A program made the position numbers and the translations under genes. Below, piece by piece: positions 1 to 11,060 of a DNA stretch of 64,000 nt (position 1 is its first letter; each line of letters opens with the position of its first letter). Under the pieces are notes generated by a model. It saw only the letters and a program-made list of their open reading frames with translations, was not told the DNA's origin and searched no databases. The stretch is from an uncultured Tidjanibacter sp. (GTDB lineage Bacteria; Bacteroidota; Bacteroidia; Bacteroidales; Rikenellaceae): assembly GCA_947852905.1 (NCBI GenBank), contig CANTVF010000001.1, positions 341,296-405,295 of the forward strand, read 5' to 3'.

Positions 1-2636
1 TGCCCCTTGTCGATAAGCGCATCGAACGCGGCGAGTAACTTGCTTATGTCATGAAAATGCAGTCCGGTCGTAGGTTCGTCGAATACGAACATGGTGTTGC
101 CGTTCTGGTTGTCCTTCATCAGGAACGAGGCGAGCTTGATACGTTGTATCTCTCCGCCGGAAAGCGTAGATGTGGATTGTCCGAGTTTTATGTATCCGAG
201 ACCGACGCTGCTCAACGTAGACAATATCTCGACCACCTTTCTGGCCGAAGCGGATGCCGTGTCACCGCCGAAAAACGCGATGGCTTCGTCTATAGTCATT
301 TCGAGTACGTCGTATATCGTCTTGCCTCGATACTTTACCTCCAAGACGTCGTCCTTGAAACGTTTGCCTCCGCAATGTTCGCACTTTAGTTCTATATCGG
401 CCATGAACTGCATGCCTACGGTAACGTAACCTTCGCCCTGACACTCTTCGCACCGACCGCCCGGACGATTGAATGAGAAGTAAGATGCGTTCATTCCGTT
501 GTTGGCGGCATATGGCTGATCCGCAAATATTTTACGTATATAATCGTAAGCTTTGGTATATGTAGCCGGATTGGAACGTAACGATTTTCCGATAGGGTTT
601 TGGTCGATCATTTCTATGGACTTGAGCATCGACACATCTCCGCCGAGCGACTCGAAACTGCCCGGTTTAAGTCCTGTCTCGAACAATTTGCGACGAATGG
701 CCGGATACAGTATGCCTTTGACGAGCGAGGATTTTCCGCTCCCGCTCACACCGGTAATGCATGTCATTACTCCCAGCGGAATCTTAACGTCTATGCCCTT
801 GAGGTTGTTTTCACGGGCACCCTTTATCTCTATATAGTTGCTCCAGCCGCGTGCCGAGACGGGTGTCCCGATAACTTTGCGCCCGGTCAAATAGTCTGCC
901 GTCAGGCTACCTTCGGCATGTTCGAGTTCGTCTATACGTCCGTTGAACACCACTTCGCCGCCATTATATCCGGCTCCGGGACCGATGTCTATGATCCTGT
1001 CGGCGGCACGTATGACCTCTTCCTCGTGTTCCACCACAATTACAGTATTGCCGAGGTCGCGCAGTTGTTTGAGTACTTTTATCAGCCTTGCGGTATCGCG
1101 CGGATGCAGGCCTATGCTCGGCTCATCGAGTATATACAATGATCCGGTGAGGTTGCTGCCGAGCGAAGTGGCCAGATTTATGCGTTGGCTTTCGCCGCCG
1201 GAGAGGGTGGAAGAGAGACGGTCGAGAGTAAGATAGCCCAAACCTACATCGGACAGATACGACAGTCTGTTTCCGATCTCTACGAGTATACGGGCAGCGG
1301 TAGTGCTGTCGTGCTCATCGAGCGACAGATCGCGGAAAAACACGATCAGGTCATCCACGCTCATCGTAACGAGCTGGGCTATATTCATTCCGCCTATCTT
1401 TACATAAAGCGCTTCTTTACGCAGTCTGCTGCCGCCGCACTCGTGGCATACCGTTTTGCCCGTGTAACGCGACAACATGACGCGGTACTGTATCTTATAC
1501 CTTTCGCTTTCGAGATAAGCGAAGAAATCGTTAAGTCCGTGGAAATAGGTATTTCCCGTCCACAACAATTTCTTTTGTTCTCGCGTAAGTTCGTAGAAAG
1601 GTTTGTGTATGGGAAAATCGAATTTGTGAGCGGACGCAACGAGCTGATCTTTCCATTGCTTCATGGTTTCTCCGCGCCAGGCAGCTATCGCATCGTCGTA
1701 TATGCTTTTGGTTTTGTCAGGAACTACGAGATCTTCGTCTATTCCGATGACCTTGCCGTACCCCTCGCAAACGGGACATGCACCGAGCGGATTGTTAAAT
1801 GAGAACATATGCTCAGACGGGTGTTCGAATACGATACCGTCGGCCTCGAAACGTGTGGAAAACTCATGTACTTCGTCGTTGCCGTCGTCATCGGTTACCA
1901 CTATGCGGCAAATGCCTTCGCCATAGCCGAGCGCCTGAGATACCGAGTCTCCGAGGCGGCTTACTATCTCCTCGTCGGCACGCGATTTCACCCTGTCTAC
2001 TACTGCATTGAATTCCGCATCGTCGGGCAATTTCTCTCCGTTGCCGAGCAGTTCCTCTATCATGACAGCTCTCCCGCCGTGATATATGCGTTGCAAGCCC
2101 TCCTTAAGCAATAGAGTAAGAAATTCTATAGCACCCTGTCCATCCTTAGGCTTCATCGGCGCACATACGAGTATTCGACACCCTTCGCGGGAAATTATAT
2201 ACGACACGATATCCTGTGGTTGATAACACTTCACTTCGCGTCCCGAAACGGGAGAGTAGGTCCGCCCTATACGGGCAAACAACAATTTGAGATAATCGTA
2301 GATTTCCGTGGTGGTACCTACCGTCGAACGCGGATTGCGCGTATTTACCTTCTGTTCTATGGCTATGGCCGGGGCTATGCCTTCGATGAAATCTACGTCC
2401 GGCTTATCTATGCGGCCTAGAAACTGCCGGGCATAAGCCGACAGGCTTTCGACATAACGCCGTTGTCCTTCGGCGAATATGGTGTCGAAAGCGAGCGTGG
2501 ATTTACCGGAACCGGACAGTCCCGTTATTACGACCAGTTGGTTATGCGGTATTTCGAGGCTTATATTCTTAAGGTTGTGTACCCTTGCGCCCTTGATATA
2601 TATGGAATCGAGTTTGGTGTTATTGTTTTTCTGCAT
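1..2636 (-). CDS. uvrA: UvrABC excinuclease subunit A (partial, C-terminus beyond window)
   Basis: UvrA is the ATP-dependent damage sensor of nucleotide excision repair; it loads UvrB on lesions. Reading the minus strand gives about 878 codons from ATG at 2636. The first Walker A (GLSGSGKS) lies near residues 39-46, a CxxC zinc module (CPVC...CHEC) follows, then an ABC signature LSGGESQR and Walker [11 protein letters not shown]. The second half has Walker A GVSGSGKS, a zinc finger CEECxGEG...CEHCGG and LSGGEIQR. UvrA is usually about 940 residues, so about 60-70 are lost at the window edge. The start overlaps the end of the YigZ gene by 17 bases, suggesting cotranscription. No internal damage seen. 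Confidence 0.97.
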   Translation of the reverse strand, partial: MQKNNNTKLDSIYIKGARVHNLKNISLEIPHNQLVVITGLSGSGKSTLAFDTIFAEGQRRYVESLSAYARQFLGRIDKPDVDFIEGIAPAIAIEQKVNTRNPRSTVGTTTEIYDYLKLLFARIGRTYSPVSGREVKCYQPQDIVSYIISREGCRILVCAPMKPKDGQGAIEFLTLLLKEGLQRIYHGGRAVMIEELLGNGEKLPDDAEFNAVVDRVKSRADEEIVSRLGDSVSQALGYGEGICRIVVTDDDGNDEVHEFSTRFEADGIVFEHPSEHMFSFNNPLGACPVCEGYGKVIGIDEDLVVPDKTKSIYDDAIAAWRGETMKQWKDQLVASAHKFDFPIHKPFYELTREQKKLLWTGNTYFHGLNDFFAYLESERYKIQYRVMLSRYTGKTVCHECGGSRLRKEALYVKIGGMNIAQLVTMSVDDLIVFFRDLSLDEHDSTTAARILVEIGNRLSYLSDVGLGYLTLDRLSSTLSGGESQRINLATSLGSNLTGSLYILDEPSIGLHPRDTARLIKVLKQLRDLGNTVIVVEHEEEVIRAADRIIDIGPGAGYNGGEVVFNGRIDELEHAEGSLTADYLTGRKVIGTPVSARGWSNYIEIKGARENNLKGIDVKIPLGVMTCITGVSGSGKSSLVKGILYPAIRRKLFETGLKPGSFESLGGDVSMLKSIEMIDQNPIGKSLRSNPATYTKAYDYIRKIFADQPYAANNGMNASYFSFNRPGGRCEECQGEGYVTVGMQFMADIELKCEHCGGKRFKDDVLEVKYRGKTIYDVLEMTIDEAIAFFGGDTASASARKVVEILSTLSSVGLGYIKLGQSTSTLSGGEIQRIKLASFLMKDNQNGNTMFVFDEPTTGLHFHDISKLLAAFDALIDKG

Positions 2637-3249
2637 GATCGTTTCTATCAATCCTCTCCGCTTGTGCCCCTTCCGTCTTGGAAAGTTTGCTTTCCAAGAT
2701 GTCGGCTTTACTCTGGCGGATGGCCAGAACCATTGTGCAAAGATTGTCGAACTCCTGTGATACGATGCGGGGCTGTTCGTCTTTGACGACTTTCATGACA
2801 TCGTTCATCGTAACATACGGAAAAACGACACGAAATATTGTATCGACCGTCTTCTCCACCACATCGGCTACGGACAACACTTCTTCGGCTGACGTCCTAT
2901 AGGCGTTGATCAAACCGGGAACGCCCAGTTTCGTGCCGCCGAAATAGCGCACTACGACAATAAGACAATCGGTAATTTCGGCAGAAAGCATCTGCCCCAA
3001 TATAGGCCGTCCGGCAGTTCCAGAAGGTTCTCCGTCGTCATTTACGCGGTAGCTTTCTCCTCGCGGACCGAGACGATAAGCGTAACAGTGATGTGTGGCA
3101 TCGTAATATTTTTTACGAAGCTCGTCGAGCCGTTCCTTTACCTCTTCTGGCGTAGTTACCGGATAGGCAAAAGACAGGAACTTACTGCTCCTGTCTTTGA
3201 ATACCGTTTCCGCCGCAGCGGCTATAGTTTTGTATATATCGTTTTCCAC
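2620..3249 (-). CDS. YigZ/IMPACT family protein
   Basis: A 209-residue protein of the UPF0029/IMPACT family. The N-terminal domain carries the family motif region (HHCYAYRLG, then [14 protein letters not shown], roughly residues 55-85), followed by [12 protein letters not shown] and a shorter C-terminal domain. The biochemical role of bacterial YigZ is not settled; the eukaryotic relative IMPACT modulates Gcn2. Length is normal for the family. It lies between lepB and uvrA, with a 17-base overlap into uvrA, so probably in one transcript. Confidence 0.9.
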   Translation of the reverse strand: MENDIYKTIAAAAETVFKDRSSKFLSFAYPVTTPEEVKERLDELRKKYYDATHHCYAYRLGPRGESYRVNDDGEPSGTAGRPILGQMLSAEITDCLIVVVRYFGGTKLGVPGLINAYRTSAEEVLSVADVVEKTVDTIFRVVFPYVTMNDVMKVVKDEQPRIVSQEFDNLCTMVLAIRQSKADILESKLSKTEGAQAERIDRNDHAEKQ

Positions 3250-3298
3250 GTACTACAAACACTTTGTATCGCACGCATTCTCTACACGAGACCGACCG

Positions 3299-4687
3299 TT
3301 ACTCCGCCGAGCGGAATATTCTGTTCCAACGTATGTTTTTCGGGAAACTGCGGTCCTTGTCCGTCGACCAGCCGATAAAGACCGGTTTACCGACAATATG
3401 GTCTTCCGGAACGAATCCCCAGAAACGCGAGTCGGCCGAATTGTGACGATTGTCTCCCATCATGAAATAGTAGTCCATTTTGAACGTATATTCATCGGCC
3501 GTTTTCCCGTTTATGAATATGACGTCATAATTTACCTCTATGTCGTTGCCTTCATAATTCTTTATAATCCTGTAGTACAACGGGAGATTTTCCAAAGTAA
3601 GTTTTACCGTGGCTCCACGTTCCGGGATCCAGAGTGGACCGAAATTATCCACGCTCCAAGCATACCTCTCGTCGTTGGGGAATATGCTGTAATAGGGTAC
3701 TTGCGGATCGAACCTCTCGACGCTTTCGATATTGTTCATTGCACGCAAAGCCGTAACATTGGCATCCGTCAGCGGCAATACGTAAGTATGCGAATTCTGG
3801 TCGTACCAAACATCGTCCTTTGCTATGCCGAGCCTGTCCAGCACCGACCGTCCTATGGGCGATCCTGTCGTGCGGACTATATAGTTGAATTGCCTTTCAT
3901 CAGGAGCCGGTTGCATTACTCCGTCGATATATACCTCTCCGTTAATCACGGACAGCGTATCGCCGGGCATGCCTACGCATCTTTTGACGTAATGTTCCCG
4001 TTTGTCCACCGGATGTGAAATGATAGTATAGTCCTCATGCAACTTGTCATGTCCCATCTTATCGTTTCCGTAACTGATCTGATAACGACGCAATATGTCG
4101 TAATAGGTCTCCGCCGGACGCTCCCTGACGACGGTGTCGCCGGCCGGGAAGTTGAACACCACGATATCGCCGCGCTTTACGTTGCCGCAACCGGCCAGAC
4201 GCTTGTAAGGACTCTTGATAGCTTCCGAGTATGATTTTTTTGTCTGCGAGAACGGCATCTTGTTATGGACGAGCGGAAACGATAGGGGAGTCATCGGCAT
4301 CCTCGGACCGTAAGCGAGCTTGCTCACGCACAGATAATCGCCCACGAGCAGCGTTTTCTCCATGGATGAAGTCGGAATGCGGAACATCTGGAATATATAT
4401 ATGTGTATAAGCGACGCGGCTATTACCGCGAACACTATGGCCTCTATCCAGCTCCACATCTCGCGATAGGCTTTGCTGGTCGCCTTGCGTTCCTGATGTT
4501 TCTTCCCGAACAACAGGCGCGACAAAAATTTAGTTATATAGAAGTCGAATATCAACGGCAACCCGAGCAGCATCCACGGGCTGCGTGACCATACTACGAA
4601 CCATAAAACGTATATTACTGAAACTATGGTGAATTTCACCCACCTGTTTCTGAAGAAAGCACGTACTTTATTCCAAAACTCTTTCAT
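3299..4687 (-). CDS. lepB: Signal peptidase I
   Basis: Membrane serine protease that removes signal peptides from exported proteins. I chose ATG at 4687, giving 462 residues; three codons upstream is only a TTG. Two N-terminal hydrophobic segments (about residues 17-35 and 80-102) precede the catalytic box FRIPTSSME, with the nucleophile Ser at about 108. The Lys general base is in HYVKRCVGMPGD, and box E reads GDNRHNSADSRFWG near the C-terminus. The length is that of the long Bacteroidota type with a large insertion between the Ser and Lys boxes. It follows dapB after a short gap and precedes the YigZ gene, on the same strand. Confidence 0.95.
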   Translation of the reverse strand: MKEFWNKVRAFFRNRWVKFTIVSVIYVLWFVVWSRSPWMLLGLPLIFDFYITKFLSRLLFGKKHQERKATSKAYREMWSWIEAIVFAVIAASLIHIYIFQMFRIPTSSMEKTLLVGDYLCVSKLAYGPRMPMTPLSFPLVHNKMPFSQTKKSYSEAIKSPYKRLAGCGNVKRGDIVVFNFPAGDTVVRERPAETYYDILRRYQISYGNDKMGHDKLHEDYTIISHPVDKREHYVKRCVGMPGDTLSVINGEVYIDGVMQPAPDERQFNYIVRTTGSPIGRSVLDRLGIAKDDVWYDQNSHTYVLPLTDANVTALRAMNNIESVERFDPQVPYYSIFPNDERYAWSVDNFGPLWIPERGATVKLTLENLPLYYRIIKNYEGNDIEVNYDVIFINGKTADEYTFKMDYYFMMGDNRHNSADSRFWGFVPEDHIVGKPVFIGWSTDKDRSFPKNIRWNRIFRSAE

Positions 4688-4710
4688 TATTATCAATCGA
4701 TTATGAGTAA

Positions 4711-5436
4711 TTATTTCAACTTAAAGTCCAGCATATCGTCCATACATAGCACACCCTTGTGCGTCACCGCGAATTCGGCTGCCATTACGGCACCCAAAGC
4801 GAATCCGCGCCTGCCTTTGGCGCTGTGACGTATGGTAAGCGTGTCGGCTTCCGACTCGTACCTCACCTCGTGTATACCGGGCACGTCGCCTTCCCGGACT
4901 GATTCTATAGCCACTTCGGAAGCGGAGGAAGCAGCGTGATTCACCCATGAAGACTTACGCTCCATATTGTCTATTATGCCTTCTGCTATGGTAACGGCCG
5001 TTCCGCTGGGAGAATCCTTTTTGCGGGTATGGTGCACTTCCGTCATCGAAACCTCATATTCCGGGAAACGATCCATAATATGCGCCAGGTAACGGTTTAC
5101 CATGAACATTATATTTACGCCGATGCTGAAATTGGACGACCAGAAAAATGTGCCGCCGAGCCTGTCGCACTCCTCGCAGGCGCTTTGCAAGTCGTCGTTC
5201 CAACCAGTAGTGCCGCACACCACCGGAATACCGGCTTGCAGGCACGCGGATACATTTGCGCGAGCCGTGGAAGGGGTGGTGAATTCTATGGCCGCATCGG
5301 CCTTGCGCAGATTGTCGGCCGTAAGCATATCTCTGTTGTCAGCGTCTATGACGAGTACCGTTTCATGCCCTCTCTCTTGGAGGATCTTCTCGATTTCCCG
5401 CCCCATGACGCCGTATCCTATTATGGCTACTTTCAT
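4711..5436 (-). CDS. dapB: 4-hydroxy-tetrahydrodipicolinate reductase
   Basis: Reduces 4-hydroxy-tetrahydrodipicolinate with NAD(P)H in the diaminopimelate/lysine pathway, supplying cell-wall precursors. The start is ATG at 5436 (241 residues) rather than the TTG three codons upstream. The nucleotide-binding motif GYGVMGREIEKI is at the N-terminus. The substrate and catalytic signature EVHHTRKKDSPSGTA lies in the middle. Length is slightly below the usual 240-270 but all motifs are present. First gene of the probable dapB-lepB-yigZ-uvrA transcript. Confidence 0.95.
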   Translation of the reverse strand: MKVAIIGYGVMGREIEKILQERGHETVLVIDADNRDMLTADNLRKADAAIEFTTPSTARANVSACLQAGIPVVCGTTGWNDDLQSACEECDRLGGTFFWSSNFSIGVNIMFMVNRYLAHIMDRFPEYEVSMTEVHHTRKKDSPSGTAVTIAEGIIDNMERKSSWVNHAASSASEVAIESVREGDVPGIHEVRYESEADTLTIRHSAKGRRGFALGAVMAAEFAVTHKGVLCMDDMLDFKLK

Positions 5437-5461
5437 TCCTGTCAAAACTTACCTATCCGTA

Positions 5462-5469
5462 CAAAGATA
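5462..5469 (-). promoter_or_regulatory. Candidate -7 element for the dapB operon
   Basis: Read on the minus strand this is TATCTTTG, an exact match to the Bacteroidota -7 consensus TAnnTTTG, 25 bases upstream of the dapB ATG. No convincing TTTG lies about 19 bases further upstream, so the call rests on the -7 box alone. Confidence 0.5.
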
Positions 5470-5604
5470 GGTAAAACGATATAAACTACACGATCATGCG
5501 CTGATTTTCTTAAACGTTTTCCGTACACAGACGAGCTTCGCATGAAAGATTTTCCCGGATGACGGGTTTTTTACTAAATTTGGCTTCCAAACGAAACGGA
5601 TACG

Positions 5605-6348
5605 ATGCGTTATTTCCTGATACTTTCATACCAAGGCACCGCGTACAAAGGCTGGCAAATACAGCGCAATGCGCCGTCCGTACAGGCTACCATAGAAAAC
5701 GGACTGTCGGCCATACTGCGTTCCGAAATACATATAACGGGAGCAGGCCGCACCGACACCGGCGTTCATGCGTCGTATTATGTAGCACACTTCGACTCTG
5801 ACTGTATCGCTGACGAAGCCGACTTCATTTATCACCTGAATTCCATACTCCCAAAGGACATAGCCGCAACGGAAATTAAAAAAGTGCGGGACGATGCGCA
5901 TGCGCGTTTCGATGCTATCGAGCGTGAATATACCTATCGTATAGTAAACCGTAAAGATCCTTTCCTGCGCGAATTTTCTTGGCAATATTACGCGATGCTC
6001 GACATGCAAGCGATGAACGAGGCTGCCGCGCATCTGTTGGCATTCGACGATTTCACTACATTCGCAAAACTCAATTCGGCTAACAAAACCAATATCTGCC
6101 ATGTAACTCATGCGCAGTGGGAACGTACCGACAACGGCATGACGTTCGTAATACGTGCAGACCGCTTTTTGCGCAATATGGTAAGGGCGATAACGGGTAC
6201 GCTGGTGGAAGTGGGGCGCGGCAAAATGACGCCGAACGAGTTCCGTAACATAATAGCTGCAAAAGACCTGTCTCTTTCGGGATCGTCCGCTCCGGCGCAA
6301 GGATTGTTTCTCAGCAATGTGAAATACCCTGAAGAGATATTTCTGTAA
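5605..6348 (+). CDS. truA: tRNA pseudouridine(38-40) synthase
   Basis: Converts uridines 38-40 in the anticodon arm of tRNAs to pseudouridine. The 247-residue product has the catalytic Asp in GAGRTDTGVHA (about residues 48-58), an N-terminal SYQGTAYKGWQ strand and the conserved RADRFLRNMVRAITGT motif of the C-terminal half. Length is typical. It faces the phosphohexomutase gene, separated by a strong hairpin. Confidence 0.96.
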   Translation: MRYFLILSYQGTAYKGWQIQRNAPSVQATIENGLSAILRSEIHITGAGRTDTGVHASYYVAHFDSDCIADEADFIYHLNSILPKDIAATEIKKVRDDAHARFDAIEREYTYRIVNRKDPFLREFSWQYYAMLDMQAMNEAAAHLLAFDDFTTFAKLNSANKTNICHVTHAQWERTDNGMTFVIRADRFLRNMVRAITGTLVEVGRGKMTPNEFRNIIAAKDLSLSGSSAPAQGLFLSNVKYPEEIFL

Positions 6349-6366
6349 AAACCGTACGATGAAAAA

Positions 6367-6410
6367 CATATTGATGGCGATGTATCGCGCGACACATCGC
6401 CATCAATATG
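6367..6410. terminator. Bidirectional terminator hairpin between truA and the phosphohexomutase gene
   Basis: A perfect inverted repeat with 17-base arms (6367-6383 and 6394-6410) and a 10-base loop sits between two convergent genes. There is only a short A/T-rich tail on either side. Placement and stem length favour a shared terminator. Confidence 0.75.
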
Positions 6411-6428
6411 TAAAATCAGGACATGTCG

Positions 6429-8171
6429 TCAAGCCAGTTTCAGGTCTTTCTTTATCTCATCTATTTTCGAGTCGAGACGCGCCTCTACCGCATCGTATTC
6501 ATCGAGGCTGGGTAGAGGTTCCTGAACACTGAAGTAAAACTTTATTTTAGGCTCTGTACCCGAAGGACGTACAGACACTACAGTTCGGTCGGCCGTGACG
6601 AATTGAAGCACGTCGGAACGCTCTATTTCTATAGGTGTCACTTTCCCTGTCGTCAGATCGCGGCTCTCGCCCTTGAGGTAATCGCGTATCACGAATACGG
6701 AGGAACCTGCGATTATTTTAGGCGGAGACATCCGCCAGTCTTCCATCATTTTTCGTATCTCCGTTTGGCCGTCCTTTCCTTTGCGCACAATCGATACCAA
6801 AGCCTCCTTGTAAAAGCCATACTTAATGTAAAGCTCCTTAATCAGCTCGAACAAAGATGTTCCGACGCTCTTAGCCCATGCGGCTGCCTCGGCAGCTAAT
6901 GCGCACGAACTGACGCCATCCTTGTCTCTCACGAAATCTTCGGGCAGATAGCCGAAGCTCTCTTCGCCGCCACCTATGTATTTTTCGCCGAGCGCCTCTT
7001 CGCGACGTATTATACCCGCTATGTATTTGAAACCGGTCAGACATTCGAAATCCTTGACACCGAAACTGTTCGCGACATCGGAAACCATTTGCGAAGTGAC
7101 GATGGTACGTACCACGTACTGATGCCCGTCAAGCCGGCCGAGTTCGCTCCAGCGACGGCATATGTAATACGTAAGCAGCGTGCAGGTCTGGTTGCCGTTG
7201 ATGAGTACATAGTTCCCCTTGCCGTCGGGTACGGCTATACCTATCCGGTCGGCATCGGGATCGGTGGCCAGAACTATGTCTGCACCTTCGCGCATTCCGA
7301 GTTCTATGGCCTTGCTCATCGTAGTCCGCTCTTCCGGATTGGGCGACTCGACAGTAGGAAAATTGCCGTTTATAACCATTTGTTCCGGAACGGTAGTTAT
7401 ATTCTCGAAACCGAATTTGCGCAACGCTTCGGGAACGAGTCTGTACCCGCAACCGTGAATCGGCGTGTAGACGATTTTCATATCCTTATGGGCGGCGACG
7501 GCATCAGGAGACAATGACAGTCCCTTGATTCTGTCGAGATACTTCTCGTCGAAATCATTGCCAAGAATAACGATGTTTCCCGGATTGAGGCCGGTGCGTA
7601 TCTGTTCGATAGACGTTATCTTTCCGACTTCGGCTATTATGTTTTTGTCATGCGGCACCACCACCTGCGATCCGTCCGTCCAATAGGCCTTGTAACCGTT
7701 GTATTCTCTCGGATTGTGCGAGGCCGTAACCATAACACCGCTCTTGCACCCCAGCTCCCTTATGGCAAAACTCAGTTCCGGGGTAGGTCGCAACGAATCG
7801 AACAGATAGACGTGAAAACCGTTCGATGCGAAAATGTCTGCAACACGCTCTGCAAAAAGACGACTGTTATTACGACAATCATGTCCTACCGCGACTTTTA
7901 TCGTCTCGCCGGGAAAGGTTGCGGAGAGATAGTTCGCCAACCCCTGAGTAGCCATGCCTACCGTATATATGTTCATCCTGTTTGTGCCTACCCCCATGAT
8001 ACCTCGTAGCCCACCGGTACCGAATTCCAAATCTCTGTAAAAACTTTCGGTCAGTTCCTTTGAATCGTTGTCAATGAGCCACTTGACTTGCTTTTTAGTA
8101 GCCTCGTCATAGTTGCCGTCAAGCCATTTTTGAGCTTTCTCGAGAATGCTTTTATCAATGCTGCTTTCCAT
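6429..8171 (-). CDS. Phosphoglucomutase/phosphomannomutase (alpha-D-phosphohexomutase)
   Basis: Interconverts hexose 1- and 6-phosphates through a phosphoserine intermediate. The 580-residue product has the N-terminal substrate motif GTGGLRGIMGVG, the active-site phosphoserine loop TASHNPREYNGYK, the metal-binding loop DPDADRIG, the sugar-binding GGEESFGY and a C-terminal phosphate-binding RPSGTEPK. This layout matches the PgcA-type mutases used by Bacteroidota and Firmicutes. Substrate preference cannot be told from sequence. Monocistronic, with its own -7 box upstream. Confidence 0.93.
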   Translation of the reverse strand: MESSIDKSILEKAQKWLDGNYDEATKKQVKWLIDNDSKELTESFYRDLEFGTGGLRGIMGVGTNRMNIYTVGMATQGLANYLSATFPGETIKVAVGHDCRNNSRLFAERVADIFASNGFHVYLFDSLRPTPELSFAIRELGCKSGVMVTASHNPREYNGYKAYWTDGSQVVVPHDKNIIAEVGKITSIEQIRTGLNPGNIVILGNDFDEKYLDRIKGLSLSPDAVAAHKDMKIVYTPIHGCGYRLVPEALRKFGFENITTVPEQMVINGNFPTVESPNPEERTTMSKAIELGMREGADIVLATDPDADRIGIAVPDGKGNYVLINGNQTCTLLTYYICRRWSELGRLDGHQYVVRTIVTSQMVSDVANSFGVKDFECLTGFKYIAGIIRREEALGEKYIGGGEESFGYLPEDFVRDKDGVSSCALAAEAAAWAKSVGTSLFELIKELYIKYGFYKEALVSIVRKGKDGQTEIRKMMEDWRMSPPKIIAGSSVFVIRDYLKGESRDLTTGKVTPIEIERSDVLQFVTADRTVVSVRPSGTEPKIKFYFSVQEPLPSLDEYDAVEARLDSKIDEIKKDLKLA

Positions 8172-8227
8172 ATTTTTATAGGTTTTGCTTATAATTTCAC
8201 CTTCAATTATCCAATTATTTCTATATA

Positions 8228-8235
8228 CAAAAGTA
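8228..8235 (-). promoter_or_regulatory. Candidate -7 element for the phosphohexomutase gene
   Basis: Minus-strand TACTTTTG, an exact TAnnTTTG match, lies 57 bases upstream of the start in the divergent gap shared with dnaA. No TTTG box was found at the expected spacing. Confidence 0.45.
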
Positions 8236-8392
8236 CGTGTTTTTTGGAAATTCTCTATATCAGATTATTGAATTAGGCCCCTTGAAAAAAGGCTCATTCT
8301 TCTATATAAATTAAAAATTAAAACGCAATAACTATGAACATTTTTTAAACCGATTTTATGACTCAATTTTGTGTTGCAAAATCATCCGACTT

Positions 8393-9811
8393 ATGATTGT
8401 TGATAACCCTACATATAGCGATATGTGGCAGAACTGCTTGACCCAAATCCGGGAACAGACCTCCCAGGAGGAGTTCACCAAATGGTTCAAGCCCATAGTT
8501 CTCGTCAATTTCGACGGCACCACATTGCAGTTGCGGGTACCGAACGAATCATACGTATACCATATAGAGAAACACTATATTCCTTTCCTGCGGCCGATCA
8601 TCTACCAGACGTTCGGTCAGAAAACCAAATTGCGCTATTCGATACCCAATAACGAACAACACCAACACGCTTTTCAACAGGAATCGCACACGGCCACTCC
8701 GATGTCGAAATACATGGAGCAGACCAATACGGCAAATATAAAAAATCCGTTCGTTATACCCGGCATAAAAAAGATCGTAATAGATTCGCAACTCAATCCG
8801 AACTATACGTTCGACAATTTCGTCGAAGGCGATTGCAATAGGCTGGCGCGTTCGGCAGGCTTGTCGATAGCGGTAAATCCCGGTATGACCGCGTACAATC
8901 CGCTTTATGTTTTCGGCGATTCCGGTCTTGGAAAAACGCATGTGGCTCAAGCCATAGGCATGGAAATCAAGCAGCGTCATCCGGATCTTCAGGTGCTGTA
9001 CGTTTCGATGAACAAATTCCAGGCCCAATACACATCGGCCGTATTGAATAAGGAGGTCAACGACTTCATACATTTCTATCAGATGATAGATGTGTTGATA
9101 ATAGACGACATACAGGAGCTTTCCGGCAATAAGGAAAGCACGCAGAATGCGTTTTTCAACATATTCAATCATCTTCAGCTCGCAGGCAAACAGTTGATAT
9201 TGACATCGGATAAACGGCCGGTAGAGCTTAAGGACATTAACGACCGTCTACTCACGCGATTCCGCTGGGGGTTGGCTGCCGAACTGACCCCTCCGGATTT
9301 CGACACTAAAGTGAAAATCATCCGCAACAAGGCCGCAAGACTTGGTGCCGATGTTCCGGACGACGTCGTGGCTTTCTTTGCGGAAAACATAAATGCCAAC
9401 ATACGCGAAATAGAAGGGGCGCTGTCGTCGCTCGTGGCAAATGCGACGCTTTTGGGTAGGAGCATTACGATTTCGCTTGCCAAAGAAATTATCAAAGTAT
9501 ACGTAAAGTTTACTCAAAAAGAGATAACTATAGATCACATACGCAATGTGGTTTGCGATTTTCTGAATGTGGATCAGGCGGTATTCGACTCTGCAAAACG
9601 CACGAGGGAGGTAGCTCAGGCACGTCAGATTGCCATGTATCTTTGCAAACAGCATACGAAAGCACCATTGGCAACTATAGGCTCGGCTATAGGAGGAAAA
9701 AATCACGCCACCGTTTTGCATGCATGCAAAACCATTTCCAATCTGATAGAAACGGATAAAGCGTTCAGGCAAACCATGGAAGAGATAGAGCGCAAGGTAT
9801 TGGCACGTTAG
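8393..9811 (+). CDS. dnaA: Chromosomal replication initiator protein DnaA
   Basis: ATP-dependent initiator that binds DnaA boxes and opens oriC. The start is ATG at 8393 (472 residues); an upstream in-frame TTG adds eight residues with no family support. Domain I (MWQNCLTQIREQTSQ) is followed by a short Gln/His-rich linker. The AAA+ core has Walker A GDSGLGKTH and Walker B LIIDDIQE. The C-terminal DNA-binding domain has the HAT-type signature GGKNHATVLHAC near the end. No cluster of DnaA boxes was found beside the gene, so this window gives no support for an adjacent oriC. Confidence 0.97.
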   Translation: MIVDNPTYSDMWQNCLTQIREQTSQEEFTKWFKPIVLVNFDGTTLQLRVPNESYVYHIEKHYIPFLRPIIYQTFGQKTKLRYSIPNNEQHQHAFQQESHTATPMSKYMEQTNTANIKNPFVIPGIKKIVIDSQLNPNYTFDNFVEGDCNRLARSAGLSIAVNPGMTAYNPLYVFGDSGLGKTHVAQAIGMEIKQRHPDLQVLYVSMNKFQAQYTSAVLNKEVNDFIHFYQMIDVLIIDDIQELSGNKESTQNAFFNIFNHLQLAGKQLILTSDKRPVELKDINDRLLTRFRWGLAAELTPPDFDTKVKIIRNKAARLGADVPDDVVAFFAENINANIREIEGALSSLVANATLLGRSITISLAKEIIKVYVKFTQKEITIDHIRNVVCDFLNVDQAVFDSAKRTREVAQARQIAMYLCKQHTKAPLATIGSAIGGKNHATVLHACKTISNLIETDKAFRQTMEEIERKVLAR

Positions 9812-9839
9812 CGAACACTGGCTACGAGTTATCAACAAT

Positions 9840-9870
9840 AACGGGCAGAAACGATTGGGTTCCGCCCGTT
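9840..9870 (+). terminator. Weak hairpin downstream of dnaA
   Basis: Arms AACGGGC (9840-9846) and GCCCGTT (9864-9870) form a seven-base stem followed by GCATTTTCG. It may end the dnaA transcript. The stem is short and the T-tract is interrupted. Confidence 0.35.
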
Positions 9871-10022
9871 GCATTTTCGTATTAAAGATATTTTCACTAA
9901 TTTTACTTCTAATTATGCGCGTTTTGTGGACATTGTTGATATTCCGGAATAACAGCGCATTGCAATCGCTATATATAGTATTTGATTAAATTGAATCGAT
10001 TATATAATACACAATCAACCAT

Positions 10023-11048
10023 ATGGCAGAAAAGAAAGAAGTCAATGCAGACAAGCTTAAAGTACTGAATGCTGTACTCGACAAAATAGAAAAGGATTTC
10101 GGTAAGGGAGCCGTAATGAGAATGAGCAGCGACAATATAGAAGAGGTGGCAGTCATTCCGTCGGGTTCCATTACGCTTGACATGGCACTCGGAGTGGGCG
10201 GTTATCCCAAAGGGCGGGTCATTGAAATTTTCGGACCGGAATCGTCCGGTAAAACCACACTTGCCCTTCACGCCATTGCAGAGGCTCAGAAAGCAGGCGG
10301 TCTTGCCGCATTCATAGATGCAGAACACGCTTTCGACAGGACCTATGCACAGGCTCTCGGAGTAGATGTGGACAATCTGTTGATTTCCCAACCCGACAAC
10401 GGTGAACAGGCGCTCGAAATAGCCGACAGTCTAATACGATCCAGTGCAATAGATATCATAGTCATCGACTCGGTTGCCGCTCTTACTCCTAAAGCCGAGA
10501 TAGAAGGCGACATGGGCGAATCCAAAATGGGATTGCAGGCGAGGTTGATGTCGCAGGCTCTCCGCAAACTCACGGCGAGCATCAGCAAGACGAAGACCGT
10601 ATGCATCTTCATAAACCAGTTGCGCGACAAGATAGGTGTCGTATACGGCAATCCGGAAACCACTACCGGCGGTAACGCCCTGAAATTCTATGCGAGCGTG
10701 CGTATAGACATTCGCAAGGCTTCCAGTATAAAGGACGGCGAAGACCAGTTGGGTGCGAGGGCCAAGGTTAAAGTCGTGAAAAATAAAGTGGCGCCACCTT
10801 TCCGCAGGGCTGAATTCGATATAATGTACGGCGAAGGAATATCTAAAGTCGGCGAAATCATAGACCTCGGCGTCGATTTCGGCGTAATCAAGAAAAGCGG
10901 TTCATGGTATTCATACGGTGACCGCAAACTGGCGCAGGGACGAGACGCTACCAAGGAACTGCTACTGTCCGACGAACCGCTCATGGCGGAAATAGAACAG
11001 AAAGTCCGCGATGCGATGAAAGAGAGCAAAAATCAATCGAAGAAATAA
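10023..11048 (+). CDS. recA: Recombinase RecA
   Basis: Forms ATP-dependent filaments on single-stranded DNA, promotes strand exchange and stimulates LexA-type autocleavage where present. The 341-residue product has Walker [10 protein letters not shown] (about residues 74-82), the MAW/L2 region with [14 protein letters not shown], and a Lys/Glu-rich C-terminal tail. Length is typical. An oddity outside the gene: bases 10792-10969 are repeated almost exactly, in inverted orientation, at 15271-15448. A hairpin follows 12 bases after the stop codon. Confidence 0.98.
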   Translation: MAEKKEVNADKLKVLNAVLDKIEKDFGKGAVMRMSSDNIEEVAVIPSGSITLDMALGVGGYPKGRVIEIFGPESSGKTTLALHAIAEAQKAGGLAAFIDAEHAFDRTYAQALGVDVDNLLISQPDNGEQALEIADSLIRSSAIDIIVIDSVAALTPKAEIEGDMGESKMGLQARLMSQALRKLTASISKTKTVCIFINQLRDKIGVVYGNPETTTGGNALKFYASVRIDIRKASSIKDGEDQLGARAKVKVVKNKVAPPFRRAEFDIMYGEGISKVGEIIDLGVDFGVIKKSGSWYSYGDRKLAQGRDATKELLLSDEPLMAEIEQKVRDAMKESKNQSKK

Positions 11049-11060
11049 ACAAACGTTCCG

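Noticed and set aside
9826..9960. Possible DnaA boxes and oriC next to dnaA
   Set aside because: Only single near-matches to TTATCCACA were seen, no cluster and no AT-rich unwinding element.
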